Notes under the pieces: model-generated
Database searches by the model: none
Seen by the model: only the letters and a program-made list of their open reading frames with translations
What the model was told of the DNA's origin: nothing
In this document: in pieces, positions 17,182 to 25,388 of the stretch
Layout of the letters: each line of letters starts with the position of its first letter
Position numbering within the stretch: the first letter of the stretch is position 1
Program-made: the position numbers and the translations under genes
Assembly: GCA_905188085.1 (NCBI GenBank)
Contig: CAJJKN010000009.1
Span: 1-63,734, forward strand
Reading direction: 5' to 3'
Origin: an uncultured Bacillota bacterium
GTDB taxonomy: Bacteria; Bacillota; Clostridia; Christensenellales; QAND01
DNA: 63,734 bases

Positions 17182-17190
17182 ATTATACCA
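17182..17190 (-). promoter_or_regulatory. Extended -10 promoter before rqcP
   Basis: TGGTATAAT, a perfect extended -10 element, lies 24-32 bases upstream of the GTG. The -35 position is poor (TGAAGT). It probably drives rqcP-ispF-propeller-radA. Confidence 0.65.
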
Positions 17191-17240
17191 TATTTCTCCT
17201 GTACACTTCATCCCGCTGCGCTGCGTTTTTATACAAAAAA

Positions 17241-17260
17241 AGGACTGATCGCTCAGTCCT
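17241..17260 (-). terminator. Terminator after hup
   Basis: AGGACTGA and TCAGTCCT form an 8-bp stem with a 4-base loop, followed on the - strand by seven T. Confidence 0.88.
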
Positions 17261-17273
17261 CTTTGTCGTTTTG

Positions 17274-17546
17274 TTATTTGATGGCATCTTTCAGCGCTTT
17301 GCCCGCTTTAAAAGCCGGCACTTTGGTTGCCGGGAAATCCATCGGCTCTTTGGTCAGGGGGTTGATGCCCTTACGCGCCGCACGATCGCGCACTTCAAAA
17401 TTGCCAAAGCCTACCAACTGTACTTTATCGCCGGCTTTCAGGGTTTCCACTACCGCATCCAGCAAAGCGTTTACTGCCTTTTCCGCATCTTTTTTTGCCA
17501 AGCCGCTCTTTTCGGCTACACAACCGATCAATTCAGTTTTGTTCAT
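17274..17546 (-). CDS. hup: HU family DNA-binding protein
   Basis: 90-residue histone-like nucleoid protein: MNKTELIGCVAEKSGLAKKD at the start, the GFGNFEVRDRAARKGINP arm and the C-terminal AFKAGKALKDAIK. HU bends and compacts DNA. It has its own promoter and terminator, so it is a single-gene unit between mazG and rqcP, a common place in Clostridia. ATG behind AGGAGG. Confidence 0.97.
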   Translation of the reverse strand: MNKTELIGCVAEKSGLAKKDAEKAVNALLDAVVETLKAGDKVQLVGFGNFEVRDRAARKGINPLTKEPMDFPATKVPAFKAGKALKDAIK

Positions 17547-17611
17547 ACTAACTTCCTCCTAATGATAGTTGCGCGTCGCGCAAATTTTTTACTCTGATGT
17601 GTTTCCTGAAC

Positions 17612-17640
17612 ATTTTCTATCAAACCATCTAGAATGTCAA
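17612..17640 (-). promoter_or_regulatory. Promoter of hup
   Basis: TTGACA (17635-17640), 17-base spacer, GAAAAT (17612-17617). The -35 box starts 7 bases beyond the mazG coding end. Confidence 0.6.
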
Positions 17641-17646
17641 GCCTTT

Positions 17647-19095
17647 TTATTGCCGCTCTTGTCTTTTCACCTTTTCCCACAATAAATCCAATTCTTCCAA
17701 CGTTTTTCCCTGTAATTTCTGGCCCGTTTCCTCTGCCAGTTTCTCCATCTGTGTAAATCTGCGCGCAAATTTTTCGCAGGCGCTCATCAGCGCCGTCTCG
17801 GCATGCACGCCGCTTAACCGTACCGCATTCACCGCCGCAAACAGCAAATCTCCCGCCTCTTCTTCCGTGCGCAGTTCGCCTTCCTCCTGCGCGCCGATCA
17901 GCTCTTGGCATTCCTCCTGCACTTTCTGAATCGCAGGCGCTGCCGTCTGCCAGTCAAAGCCCACGGTTTTGGCTTTCTTTTGCAGCTTTTGCGCCCTTAT
18001 CAATGCCGGCATGCCCTCGCCTACCCCGTCCAGCAAATAGCGGGCGGGCTCATGCCCTCTTTCCGTCTTTTTAATTTCTTCCCAGTTTTGCAGCACTTCG
18101 CCCGTGCCGCTCACCGTCACTTCCCCAAACACATGCGGATGCCGGCGGATCAGCTTTTGGCAAATGCCGGAAATCATATCAATGGCGGTAAATTCCATCT
18201 GCTCCTGTGCAATCTCCGCATGCATGGCCGTTTGCAGCATTACATCGCCCAATTCTTCGCAAAGATGCTCCGTGTCCCCTTCGTCCACGGCGGCAATCGC
18301 CTCGCACGCCTCTTCCAGCATTGCGGATTTCAAAGAAAAGTGCGTCTGTTCCGCATCCCACGGGCAGCCGTCCGGCGCCCGCAAAATATTTACAATGCGC
18401 TGTAAATCCGCATAGACATAGCGCGTCCTCTTTTCAAACGATAGCGGCGGCACCACAACACAGCTCGTCGCATCAAAGCTATGCCTGTCCATCTCATACA
18501 GGGCGCACCAAACATGGCTCATCTGTTCCGCATCGGCTTTCACAATCGCCACTTGCCAATCTTCCGGATACAATTCCATCAGCGCAATCTTCGCTTCGCC
18601 GGCTTTCATCGTGTCATCCAAATCGCAGATCACCTGCGCCTTATCGCAATCCACCCGCAGCAAATCCACCGCCCCATACTGCGTTTGGATCCCGTTTTCG
18701 CTGCATAGCCCCGCTTCCGCCATAGCCGCGGCCGCCACGCCGATGCCCGGCAAAATTTTCACCGTCATCTTCTTTTCTTCGGCCAAATGCATCACGGCCT
18801 GCACGGCGCTTTGCCCCTGGCTGGCTTCTCCGGTTACGGCAAACAACACGCGCTTTTTATCCGCCTGTTCCAAAACCTTTTCCGCCATCGCTTTGTTCAG
18901 CCCGTCAAAGTCCTCTGCCTGTTCATACAACGCATCCAGGGATTGATATTCAACCCCCAATTCCTTTACGCTTTCAATGGCCGGGTGCTGCGCGGTTTGC
19001 ACATAACAGCAGTCTGCATTCAGCAGCGCCTTTTCCGCCTGTTTTGTCAAATATCCTTTGGGCCCCGGGCCCAGCCCCACAATGCATATCGGCAT
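17647..19095 (-). CDS. mazG: Tetrapyrrole methylase / MazG nucleotide pyrophosphohydrolase fusion (YabN type)
   Basis: 482 residues, the usual size of Bacillus YabN. The N-terminal half (MPICIVGLGPGPKGYLT, FAVTGEASQGQSAV) is a methylase-like domain; the C-terminal half from about residue 235 has the MazG signatures CPWDAEQTHFSLKSAMLEEACE and EELGDVMLQTAMHAEIA, and a second MazG repeat (EEEAGDLLFAAVNAVRL). MazG proteins hydrolyse non-canonical NTPs. It starts 3 bases after the SpoVB-like gene ends, with GGAGGT before the ATG. Confidence 0.93.
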   Translation of the reverse strand: MPICIVGLGPGPKGYLTKQAEKALLNADCCYVQTAQHPAIESVKELGVEYQSLDALYEQAEDFDGLNKAMAEKVLEQADKKRVLFAVTGEASQGQSAVQAVMHLAEEKKMTVKILPGIGVAAAAMAEAGLCSENGIQTQYGAVDLLRVDCDKAQVICDLDDTMKAGEAKIALMELYPEDWQVAIVKADAEQMSHVWCALYEMDRHSFDATSCVVVPPLSFEKRTRYVYADLQRIVNILRAPDGCPWDAEQTHFSLKSAMLEEACEAIAAVDEGDTEHLCEELGDVMLQTAMHAEIAQEQMEFTAIDMISGICQKLIRRHPHVFGEVTVSGTGEVLQNWEEIKKTERGHEPARYLLDGVGEGMPALIRAQKLQKKAKTVGFDWQTAAPAIQKVQEECQELIGAQEEGELRTEEEAGDLLFAAVNAVRLSGVHAETALMSACEKFARRFTQMEKLAEETGQKLQGKTLEELDLLWEKVKRQERQ

Positions 19096-19098
19096 TTT

Positions 19099-20709
19099 TT
19101 ACCTCCAAATTCCTTTCTCTCTCAGCCAAAAATCCAGTCTTGTTCCGCCCGGCAGCATCCGCAAATCCTGCGGCGTAACCACATGAAAGCCCACCACCAG
19201 CGCCGCATAAATGAAAATTCCGACCAGGGTAGACAGTATAAACAACACCCATCCCGGCGTGCTGCTCAGCGCCCACATCGTTAAAATCACAACCGCCGTC
19301 ATGCCCAAAGCCGCCAGCGCCGGTTTCCCAAAAATTTCATAAAACGAAAACCGCACCCGCAGTTCCCGTATCACCTGCCATAAGTCCAACACTGCCAGCA
19401 GCGCAAAGCAAATCAGCGTGCCTAACGCAGCGCCTACCACGTTTAGGCTCGGAATTTTCAGCAATACCGCCGATACGATCGCTTTGCCGATCAGCCCCAA
19501 AAGCAAATTCCATAACGGCACATGCTGGCGTTCCATCCCCTGCAAAATTCCCGTGCAGGTCTGCGTTACCATCAGGAAAAACAGCGCCATTGCCATCACG
19601 CGCATCAAAAGATCCGTCACTGCCGCATGATCCGGGTCTGCCAGTGTGCCGGGGAAAATCAGCCGCAGCAGCAGCGGTCCCAACAATATCATCCCGCACA
19701 TGCACGGCAGGCCGAAAATCGTCGTCAGCTTCAGCCCCACGCCCGCCGCCTCGTTGCATTCCGAAAACCGCTTTAATTTCAAGCTCGCCGAAACGCTGGG
19801 CACCAGGCTCATCTGCAGCGCCGAAGAAATTGCCAGCGGCACATATACAATCGGGCTTACATACCCGGTCATCAGCCCAAATCTGCTTTCCGCAATTGCC
19901 TGCGAAAATCCGCTGGATTTCAATAGATTGATCACCATAAAATTATCCACCAGCGACACCAGGCTCATCGTGGCCGCCGCCAGGGTAATGGGGGCCGTCA
20001 ATCTCCATAGATCTTTGCGAATCGCCTTTTTATCCGGATACACCCGCACATGCGGGCTGGTGTGCACGTTTCTCATCAGCGCTGTCTTTCCGCGCCCGTA
20101 TCGAATCATCAAAAACAGCAGCGTGCACAATTCCGCCAGCGGAATCGCCGCCAGCGCCCCGATTGCCGCCATCAGTTCGCCGCTTTGTATCATCCAATAG
20201 GCCAGCCCCAGCCCTACCGCCGCTTTTACCAGCTCTTCCACCATCTGCGAAATCGCCGTCGGCGTCATGTTTTGAAGCCCTTGAAAATACCCCCGGTATG
20301 CGGAAATGCCGCTCATAAAAAACACGGCCGGCGAAAGGGCCGCCAATGTCATCCACGCTTTCGGCACGCCCTGCAATTTTACAATCCACGAAGAGCACAC
20401 GGCCAACACCCCTGTGCCGATCAGCCCGCATAGCAAAATCGTCTTAAAACAGGTCACAAAAAAGTAATGCGCCGTCCTGTAATCGCCCAAGGCCACAAAC
20501 TCCGAAACCCGCTTGCTGATCGCCGCCGGAATGCCCGTTGTCGCAATCACCGTCATCAACACATAAACCGGATACGCCAATTGATAATAAGCAATGCCGC
20601 TGGTGCCGATGCAGCCCGCCAGCGCTATTCTAAACAGGGACCCCACCGCGCTGCACAATAATCCCGCTGCGCCCAATGTCATCGCCCCGTGCGCAAAACT
20701 TTTTTTCAC
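19099..20709 (-). CDS. SpoVB-like polysaccharide/lipid flippase (MOP superfamily)
   Basis: 536 residues with about 14 membrane helices and the typical start KSFAHGAMTLGAAGLLCSAVG. This is the YabM/SpoVB group of MATE-like exporters, which flip lipid-linked sugars; conserved position between spoVT and mazG supports the assignment. The start chosen is the GTG at 20709, which has AAGGAGGGG in front. The ATG at 20742 lies directly on the promoter -10 box and would not be transcribed from it. Whether the role is in spore envelope or general wall synthesis cannot be told from sequence. Confidence 0.86.
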   Translation of the reverse strand: MKKSFAHGAMTLGAAGLLCSAVGSLFRIALAGCIGTSGIAYYQLAYPVYVLMTVIATTGIPAAISKRVSEFVALGDYRTAHYFFVTCFKTILLCGLIGTGVLAVCSSWIVKLQGVPKAWMTLAALSPAVFFMSGISAYRGYFQGLQNMTPTAISQMVEELVKAAVGLGLAYWMIQSGELMAAIGALAAIPLAELCTLLFLMIRYGRGKTALMRNVHTSPHVRVYPDKKAIRKDLWRLTAPITLAAATMSLVSLVDNFMVINLLKSSGFSQAIAESRFGLMTGYVSPIVYVPLAISSALQMSLVPSVSASLKLKRFSECNEAAGVGLKLTTIFGLPCMCGMILLGPLLLRLIFPGTLADPDHAAVTDLLMRVMAMALFFLMVTQTCTGILQGMERQHVPLWNLLLGLIGKAIVSAVLLKIPSLNVVGAALGTLICFALLAVLDLWQVIRELRVRFSFYEIFGKPALAALGMTAVVILTMWALSSTPGWVLFILSTLVGIFIYAALVVGFHVVTPQDLRMLPGGTRLDFWLREKGIWR

Positions 20710-20744
20710 GGCCTCTGCCCCTCCTTTTTTTCTGTTGGTCATTT

Positions 20745-20753
20745 ATTATACCA
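20745..20753 (-). promoter_or_regulatory. Extended -10 promoter of spoVB-like/mazG
   Basis: TGGTATAAT lies 36-44 bases upstream of the GTG start and directly next to an upstream in-frame ATG. The -35 region (TGGTGA) is poor, as expected for an extended -10 promoter. Confidence 0.68.
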
Positions 20754-20934
20754 TTTTGCCGTTTTCTTCACCATAGGCAAACGCGCCGCCGTTTTCTCCC
20801 TCCTTTTCTTCTCCAGGGTTGCATTCTCCGCGGTTTTTTATCTTCTTTCCCCAATTCTCCTCTGTCCGCCTTTTCTTCTCTACCTATAAAATCATCTCTT
20901 GCTTTTTTGTTTTTCTCAAGTCTTTCCAACAAAA

Positions 20935-20956
20935 AAACCGCCCAAACGGGCGGTTT
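20935..20956 (-). terminator. Terminator after spoVT
   Basis: AAACCGCCC and GGGCGGTTT form a perfect 9-bp stem with a 4-base loop and are followed on the - strand by further T. Confidence 0.9.
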
Positions 20957-20962
20957 CGTTTT

Positions 20963-21517
20963 TTATTGTTCCAGCTGTCGTCCTAAAAACCCTGCTGTTG
21001 TCTGTGCCACTTTCATCTCCGTTTCGCCGAGCCTGGCGTTCTCCTGTTTTGTCAACAGCACCACCGCGCCCGTGGTTTCTCCTTCGCTGATCACCGGTAC
21101 GATGATCTGCGCTACCACCTCTTTGGCATTGTCCTGCTGGGTTACGGAAACCGGCTGCAAGCCCTTGCGCCGGTCCGTCATCACAGGCTGCCTTTGTTCC
21201 ATAATCTGTTCCATTTCGCGGCTCACCGCATGGTCCAAATACTCCTTTTTCTGCGCGCCTGCCGCCGCAATCACGCTGTCTCTGTCGCAAATCATCACCA
21301 TGTGCTCCAAAGATTTATTCAACGCCTCGGCATATTCTCTGGCAAAGGTTCCCAATTCCCCCATCGGGGAATATTTTTTTAAAATAATTTCTCCGTTTCG
21401 ATCGGTAAATATCTCCAAAGGGTCTCCTTCTCGGATACGCAGCGTCCGCCGGATCTCTTTCGGCACCACAACCCTTCCCAATTCATCAATTCTGCGCACT
21501 ATGCCTGTCGCTTTCAT
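20963..21517 (-). CDS. spoVT: Stage V sporulation transcription factor SpoVT
   Basis: 184 residues. The N-terminal AbrB-type DNA-binding domain reads MKATGIVRRIDELGRVVVPK then EIRRTLRIREGDPLEIF; the rest is a GAF-like domain (ARLGETEMKVAQTTAGFLGRQLE at the end). SpoVT tunes forespore sigma-G genes in Bacillus. The start at 21517 follows AGGAGG at 7 bases and gives the normal length; an open frame continues upstream to 21727 without similarity. It lies downstream of mfd in the conserved order but a phosphohexomutase and a PrsA-like gene intervene. Confidence 0.95.
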   Translation of the reverse strand: MKATGIVRRIDELGRVVVPKEIRRTLRIREGDPLEIFTDRNGEIILKKYSPMGELGTFAREYAEALNKSLEHMVMICDRDSVIAAAGAQKKEYLDHAVSREMEQIMEQRQPVMTDRRKGLQPVSVTQQDNAKEVVAQIIVPVISEGETTGAVVLLTKQENARLGETEMKVAQTTAGFLGRQLEQ

Positions 21518-21653
21518 ATGTTTTCCTCCTGCCTGGTGCAAACTTCTACCTCTGATGGCGATATTTTCTGCAAATTGCCAGTTTTTTATCAGCGATTTTC
21601 CACATTTGCACAAACATTTTTTTCCAATCCCTTCCCCGGCCTTGTTCCGCAGC

Positions 21654-21682
21654 TTGCATCCTGTATGCTTTCTGAGTAAAAT
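21654..21682 (+). promoter_or_regulatory. Possible promoter of the phosphohexomutase gene
   Basis: TTGCAT (21654-21659), 17-base spacer, TAAAAT (21677-21682). The -35 box is a weak match. The 5' leader holds clustered GCATGC palindromes at 21695..21711, just before the AAGGAG site. Confidence 0.4.
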
Positions 21683-21729
21683 AAGCCGAGTGACGCATGC
21701 TGCATGCATGCCATCAAGGAGTAACAACT

Positions 21730-23217
21730 ATGAATCTTTCTTCCTTACAAAACGGCAGTGACATCCGCGGAATTGCCCTGGGCGAACACCCCACGCTAAC
21801 CCCGAAAAACGCCGATGTTTTAAGCCGCGCTTTTGTTGTCTGGCTTGCCAAGCAAACGAAAAAAAGCCAAGTGCGCGTTGCCGTCGGGATGGATTCCCGG
21901 CTCTCCGGCCCTGCGCTTAGGCAGGCCTGTCTAAAAGCCCTGCAAGACAGCGGCGCTTTTGTCATAGATTGCGGCATGGCCTCCACGCCCGCGATGTTTA
22001 TGACCACCGTCTCCCCGCATACCGAGTGCGACGGTGCCATTATGATCACCGCCAGCCATCTGCCCAGCGACAGAAACGGCATGAAGTTTTTCACCACCCG
22101 CGGCGGGCTGGAATCTTCCGAAATCAAACAGCTCATCGCCCTTGCCGAAACGCCGCTGCCGCATGGGTTGCAGGGCAGCGTTTCTTCGTGTGATTTCATT
22201 TCGTTATACGCGGCGGATCTTCGGCAAAAAATCATCACGGAAACCGGCTGCGATCAACCGCTTGCCGGGCTTAACATCATCGTAGATGCCGGCAACGGCG
22301 CCGGCGGATTTTTTGCGGACCGGGTTTTGGCGCCGCTGGGCGCCGATACTTCCGGCAGCCAGTTTTTAGAGCCGGACGGTCATTTCCCAAACCATATTCC
22401 AAATCCGGAAAACGCCCAGGCCATGGAAAGCCTGGTGCAGGCCGTACAAAAACACAATGCGGATTTCGGTTTGATTTTTGATACCGATGTCGATCGCGTA
22501 GGGGCCGTGGATAAAGGCGGCGTTGTCGTCAATAAAAACCGGCTGATCGCCGTCATTTCCGCCATCCTGCTGCGCGAAACCCCGGGCGCCACCATCGTCA
22601 CCGATTCCATCACCTCCACCGGTCTTGCGCAGTTCATCCAAGCGCACGGCGGCAAACATCATCGCTTTAAGCGCGGGTATAAAAACGTCATCAACGAAGC
22701 GATTTCGCTCAATCAGCAAGGCCGCTATACGCCGCTTGCCATCGAAACCAGCGGCCACGCCGCGTTAAAGGAAAACTATTTTTTGGATGACGGCGCTTAC
22801 CTTGCCATCCGGCTTTTGATTGAGGTTGCCCGACTACATCAAAACAATCAGGGCATTTCCGATCTTCTGTCCACTTTGGCAGAGCCGGAGGAAAGCATAG
22901 AATTTCGTTTACCCATCCGCTGCGACGATTTTGTTTCCTACGGTCAACGTTTGATCGGCCGGCTCACGGAATATGCTGAAAAAGATCCTGCTTTCTCCCT
23001 TGCTCCAAACAACTACGAAGGCGTTCGCGTGCAATTTGGCCCGGCAGATGGCGACGGTTGGTTTCTCTTGCGTTTATCCTTGCACGAGCCTTTGATCGCC
23101 ATCAACATCGAAAGCGACCGGACAGGCGGCTGCCAAACCATCGCACGGCGTTTGTTTGATTTCTTGCAGCCCTATACCGAATTGGATCTGTCTCCCCTGG
23201 CCGATTCTCTCTGTTAA
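21730..23217 (+). CDS. Phosphohexomutase (phosphoglucomutase/phosphomannomutase family)
   Basis: 495 residues. Alpha-D-phosphohexomutase motifs are clear: the phosphoserine loop ITASHLPSDRNGMKFF, the metal loop FDTDVDRVG, and the sugar-binding loop IETSGHAALKEN. It interconverts hexose 1- and 6-phosphates; glucose versus mannose preference is not decided by these motifs. The ATG at 21730 follows AAGGAG at 9 bases. It is a single + strand gene divergent from spoVT with its own terminator. Glucose 1-phosphate from the gal genes at 50-53 kb could be its substrate (inference). Confidence 0.9.
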   Translation: MNLSSLQNGSDIRGIALGEHPTLTPKNADVLSRAFVVWLAKQTKKSQVRVAVGMDSRLSGPALRQACLKALQDSGAFVIDCGMASTPAMFMTTVSPHTECDGAIMITASHLPSDRNGMKFFTTRGGLESSEIKQLIALAETPLPHGLQGSVSSCDFISLYAADLRQKIITETGCDQPLAGLNIIVDAGNGAGGFFADRVLAPLGADTSGSQFLEPDGHFPNHIPNPENAQAMESLVQAVQKHNADFGLIFDTDVDRVGAVDKGGVVVNKNRLIAVISAILLRETPGATIVTDSITSTGLAQFIQAHGGKHHRFKRGYKNVINEAISLNQQGRYTPLAIETSGHAALKENYFLDDGAYLAIRLLIEVARLHQNNQGISDLLSTLAEPEESIEFRLPIRCDDFVSYGQRLIGRLTEYAEKDPAFSLAPNNYEGVRVQFGPADGDGWFLLRLSLHEPLIAINIESDRTGGCQTIARRLFDFLQPYTELDLSPLADSLC

Positions 23218-23229
23218 ATTCGCTCTCTC

Positions 23230-23255
23230 AAAAAGCTCCACATGCGGGGCTTTTT
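23230..23255 (+). terminator. Terminator after the phosphohexomutase gene
   Basis: AAAAAGCTCC and GGGGCTTTTT form a 10-bp stem (one G-T pair) with a 6-base loop, followed by GTTTTT. Confidence 0.85.
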
Positions 23256-23769
23256 GTTTTTCCATGTGCCTGTATTTCATCCCGAAAAACAACCTACCCA
23301 ACGCCCCCTCTTTTTTCATAAAATATAAGCAATTCGCCCCCGCTTCCCGTTTTTTCTCTCTTCCCGCTTTGTTTCATTGTCCCTGTCCACCTCTGTCTTT
23401 ATGCTTTCTTTTGCCGATTCTCTAAATAAACCCCGTCCTCTTCTCTCTTTTGTTTGCTCCTATCTCTTTTCTTTTTCCCGTAAGCTCTCTTTTCGCGTGT
23501 CTTACACAAATCCCCGGCAGCTTTGCAATCATACTTCTCCATGCAAGCACATCGGCTTTCCGCGCGAACTTTTCTCTATGCTTATCCCCGTGCATAATTG
23601 TTGTCTGCCGGTATCCTTTCTCTCCAACACCTTTCCCCGCCATACCTTTCTCTTCCCCCGGTTTTCTCTTCGTTACCGGACCTATCCCTCGGCAAAACCG
23701 TTTTTTCACAGTCGCAGAACGTTTGCAATTACAATCCCCTCGCGCCTAAATCCCGTATTTTTATATAAA
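23256..23769. other. Gene-free spacer, strongly pyrimidine-rich on the + strand
   Basis: About 510 bases between two converging terminators. The + strand is dominated by C and T tracts. Frames open here run on into the PrsA-like gene as antisense and have no ribosome binding site. No RNA gene, repeat or promoter of note was seen. Confidence 0.6.
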
Positions 23770-23807
23770 AAAACAGGGGCTTGCCCCAAAGGCATCCCCC
23801 TTGTTTT
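23770..23807 (-). terminator. Terminator after the PrsA-like gene
   Basis: On the - strand AAAACAAGGGG and CCCCTGTTTT pair with one bulge, followed by a run of T; a smaller GGGG-CTTG-CCCC hairpin is nested on one side. Confidence 0.75.
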
Positions 23808-23814
23808 AGGTGTT

Positions 23815-25299
23815 TTATTTTACGAACGGAATCCGTCCTTCATAGACCTTGCCGTTCATTTCCTTGGCCCATTGTTTCATCTTCTCGGTCCAAACCTCTT
23901 CCTGGGCCACGCCGTCCTCCTGGGAAGCGACCACTTCTTTGCCTCCCTCATCATAGGGCAAATCGCCGGCCGCCGCATCCATCTGCAAGCGGATGATATG
24001 CACGCCAAAACTCGTGGCCGTCTCGGCCAATTCCCCTTTGGTCTTCAACGTGCGCGCCGCCGCCACAAAATCTTCATCATAGGTGGTATTGTCCGGCGCA
24101 ATCACATATCCAATTTTTGCCGTAACCGTATCCCCCTGCATGCCCGGATCGGTATTGTATTGCTCAATCAGCGCATCAAAGTCTTCGCCGTTCTGCGCTT
24201 TTTTCATCACTTCGTCCACTTTGGCCTTTACATTGGCTTGCCCCGTTGCGATCGCGGCCTTCAGTTCCGCTTTTTTTGCGTCCAACAGCGGCTTTTTCGC
24301 ATCCAGCTCTTTTTGCGCGCTGGCAATGCTTTCCGTATAGGCGCTCAGCTTTGTTTGGCTGGCATCCATTTCCTGTTTTTTGCTTTCCGCTGTGGCCGTA
24401 TCGTTGTCCGAAACAGCCTTGTCATACGCCTGTTTGGCCGCGTCATAGGTTTTCTGCTCGGTGTCTTTGCCGCTCTTGTTTGTATCCAGGCTGCTCTGCG
24501 CCGTGGATACCGCCGTATTCAATTCGGTATATTCTTCCTGCAATTTATCAATTGCCGTTTTATCCGCCGGCAGATATTCAATCAAAATCTGTTTCACCAG
24601 CAAATAGTTTTCCGGTTTATACAGCAGATAATCGCCGGTAGATTCGTTGGTAATCGTCGAAGAAAAATCGCTGGGCGTTTTTTCATAGGTGCTCTTCTGC
24701 TTTGCCAAATCTTCTTTATAGCGTTTTTCCAGCGCCTTATCGCCTGCTTTTACATCTTTGGTCGTGCTTTCTTTCAGCTTTGTATATTTTTTGTTCAGCA
24801 ACAGCTCTTCTTTATAGGCCGCCGCGTTATCCACCCCAAAATAGCTTTGGAAAAGCTTATCCAGGTCCTCTTCAAGATTGCCCTGGTAGCTTTCCGGTGA
24901 GGAAGCGTCATATCCAAGTTGTGCTTTGGCCTGTTTCAAGATTTCCTCATACGAGGTATCCACCTCTTTGGTTTCCTCCTCCGTCAGCGGCATATCGCGG
25001 TCGCAAATCGCCGCCGCAACGCGCACTTCCATCCAGTTTTTCGCCACCGTCACGCCCTGCTCATCCAGGTAATCGCGCATGCTGGAATCCAGCTTTTCAT
25101 CCCAAACATCGTTGTCCGCGCCATAGGCCGTCAAATAAGACTGCATCTTGGCATACAGTTGTTCTTTTGTCAGCGTTTGATCGCCCACCTGCGCCACAAC
25201 CTGCGCCTTGTCCTTATCGCGGTTGACCGATACGCATCCTGTCAGCACGCCCATGCACATCATCATGGCCAGGGCCAGCGCTGTCCACTTTGTTTTCAT
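23815..25299 (-). CDS. PrsA/SurA-like foldase lipoprotein with coiled-coil insertion
   Basis: 494 residues. The signal peptide ends in the lipobox LTGC with Cys22 as the lipid site. A SurA/PrsA-type N-terminal helical region follows (VVAQVGDQTLTKEQLYAKMQ). The parvulin-type domain seems split: its first strand is YLLVKQILIEY (about 232-242), its first helix resumes at VKAKVDEVMKKAQNGEDFDALIEQYNTD (about 357-384), and about 110 residues of Lys/Ala/Asp-rich coiled coil lie between. The end (TSFGVHIIRLQ) is typical parvulin. It should act at the outer face of the membrane on secreted proteins. Own promoter and terminator. Confidence 0.82.
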   Translation of the reverse strand: MKTKWTALALAMMMCMGVLTGCVSVNRDKDKAQVVAQVGDQTLTKEQLYAKMQSYLTAYGADNDVWDEKLDSSMRDYLDEQGVTVAKNWMEVRVAAAICDRDMPLTEEETKEVDTSYEEILKQAKAQLGYDASSPESYQGNLEEDLDKLFQSYFGVDNAAAYKEELLLNKKYTKLKESTTKDVKAGDKALEKRYKEDLAKQKSTYEKTPSDFSSTITNESTGDYLLYKPENYLLVKQILIEYLPADKTAIDKLQEEYTELNTAVSTAQSSLDTNKSGKDTEQKTYDAAKQAYDKAVSDNDTATAESKKQEMDASQTKLSAYTESIASAQKELDAKKPLLDAKKAELKAAIATGQANVKAKVDEVMKKAQNGEDFDALIEQYNTDPGMQGDTVTAKIGYVIAPDNTTYDEDFVAAARTLKTKGELAETATSFGVHIIRLQMDAAAGDLPYDEGGKEVVASQEDGVAQEEVWTEKMKQWAKEMNGKVYEGRIPFVK

Positions 25300-25357
25300 C
25301 GGTTTCCATCCTCTCTTGTATAAAGCTTATAAGACTTGTTTCCCATATGTTTTGTCC

Positions 25358-25386
25358 ATTATAGCGCAAGTGCCTGCCGGATTCAA
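25358..25386 (-). promoter_or_regulatory. Promoter of the PrsA-like gene
   Basis: TTGAAT (25381-25386), 17-base spacer, perfect TATAAT (25358-25363), placed directly after the mfd stop codon. Confidence 0.78.
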
Positions 25387-25388
25387 TC

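Noticed and set aside
20710..20742. ATG start for the SpoVB-like protein
   Set aside because: It touches the TATAAT box, so it would be upstream of the expected transcript start; the GTG has a strong AAGGAGGGG.
20676..21761. + strand open frame (361 codons) opposite spoVT
   Set aside because: Antisense to spoVT and through its terminator; no ribosome binding site.
23377..24900. + strand open frame (507 codons) across the spacer and the PrsA-like gene
   Set aside because: Very rich in Phe, Leu and Arg because of T/C tracts; no start signal; opposite a real lipoprotein gene.
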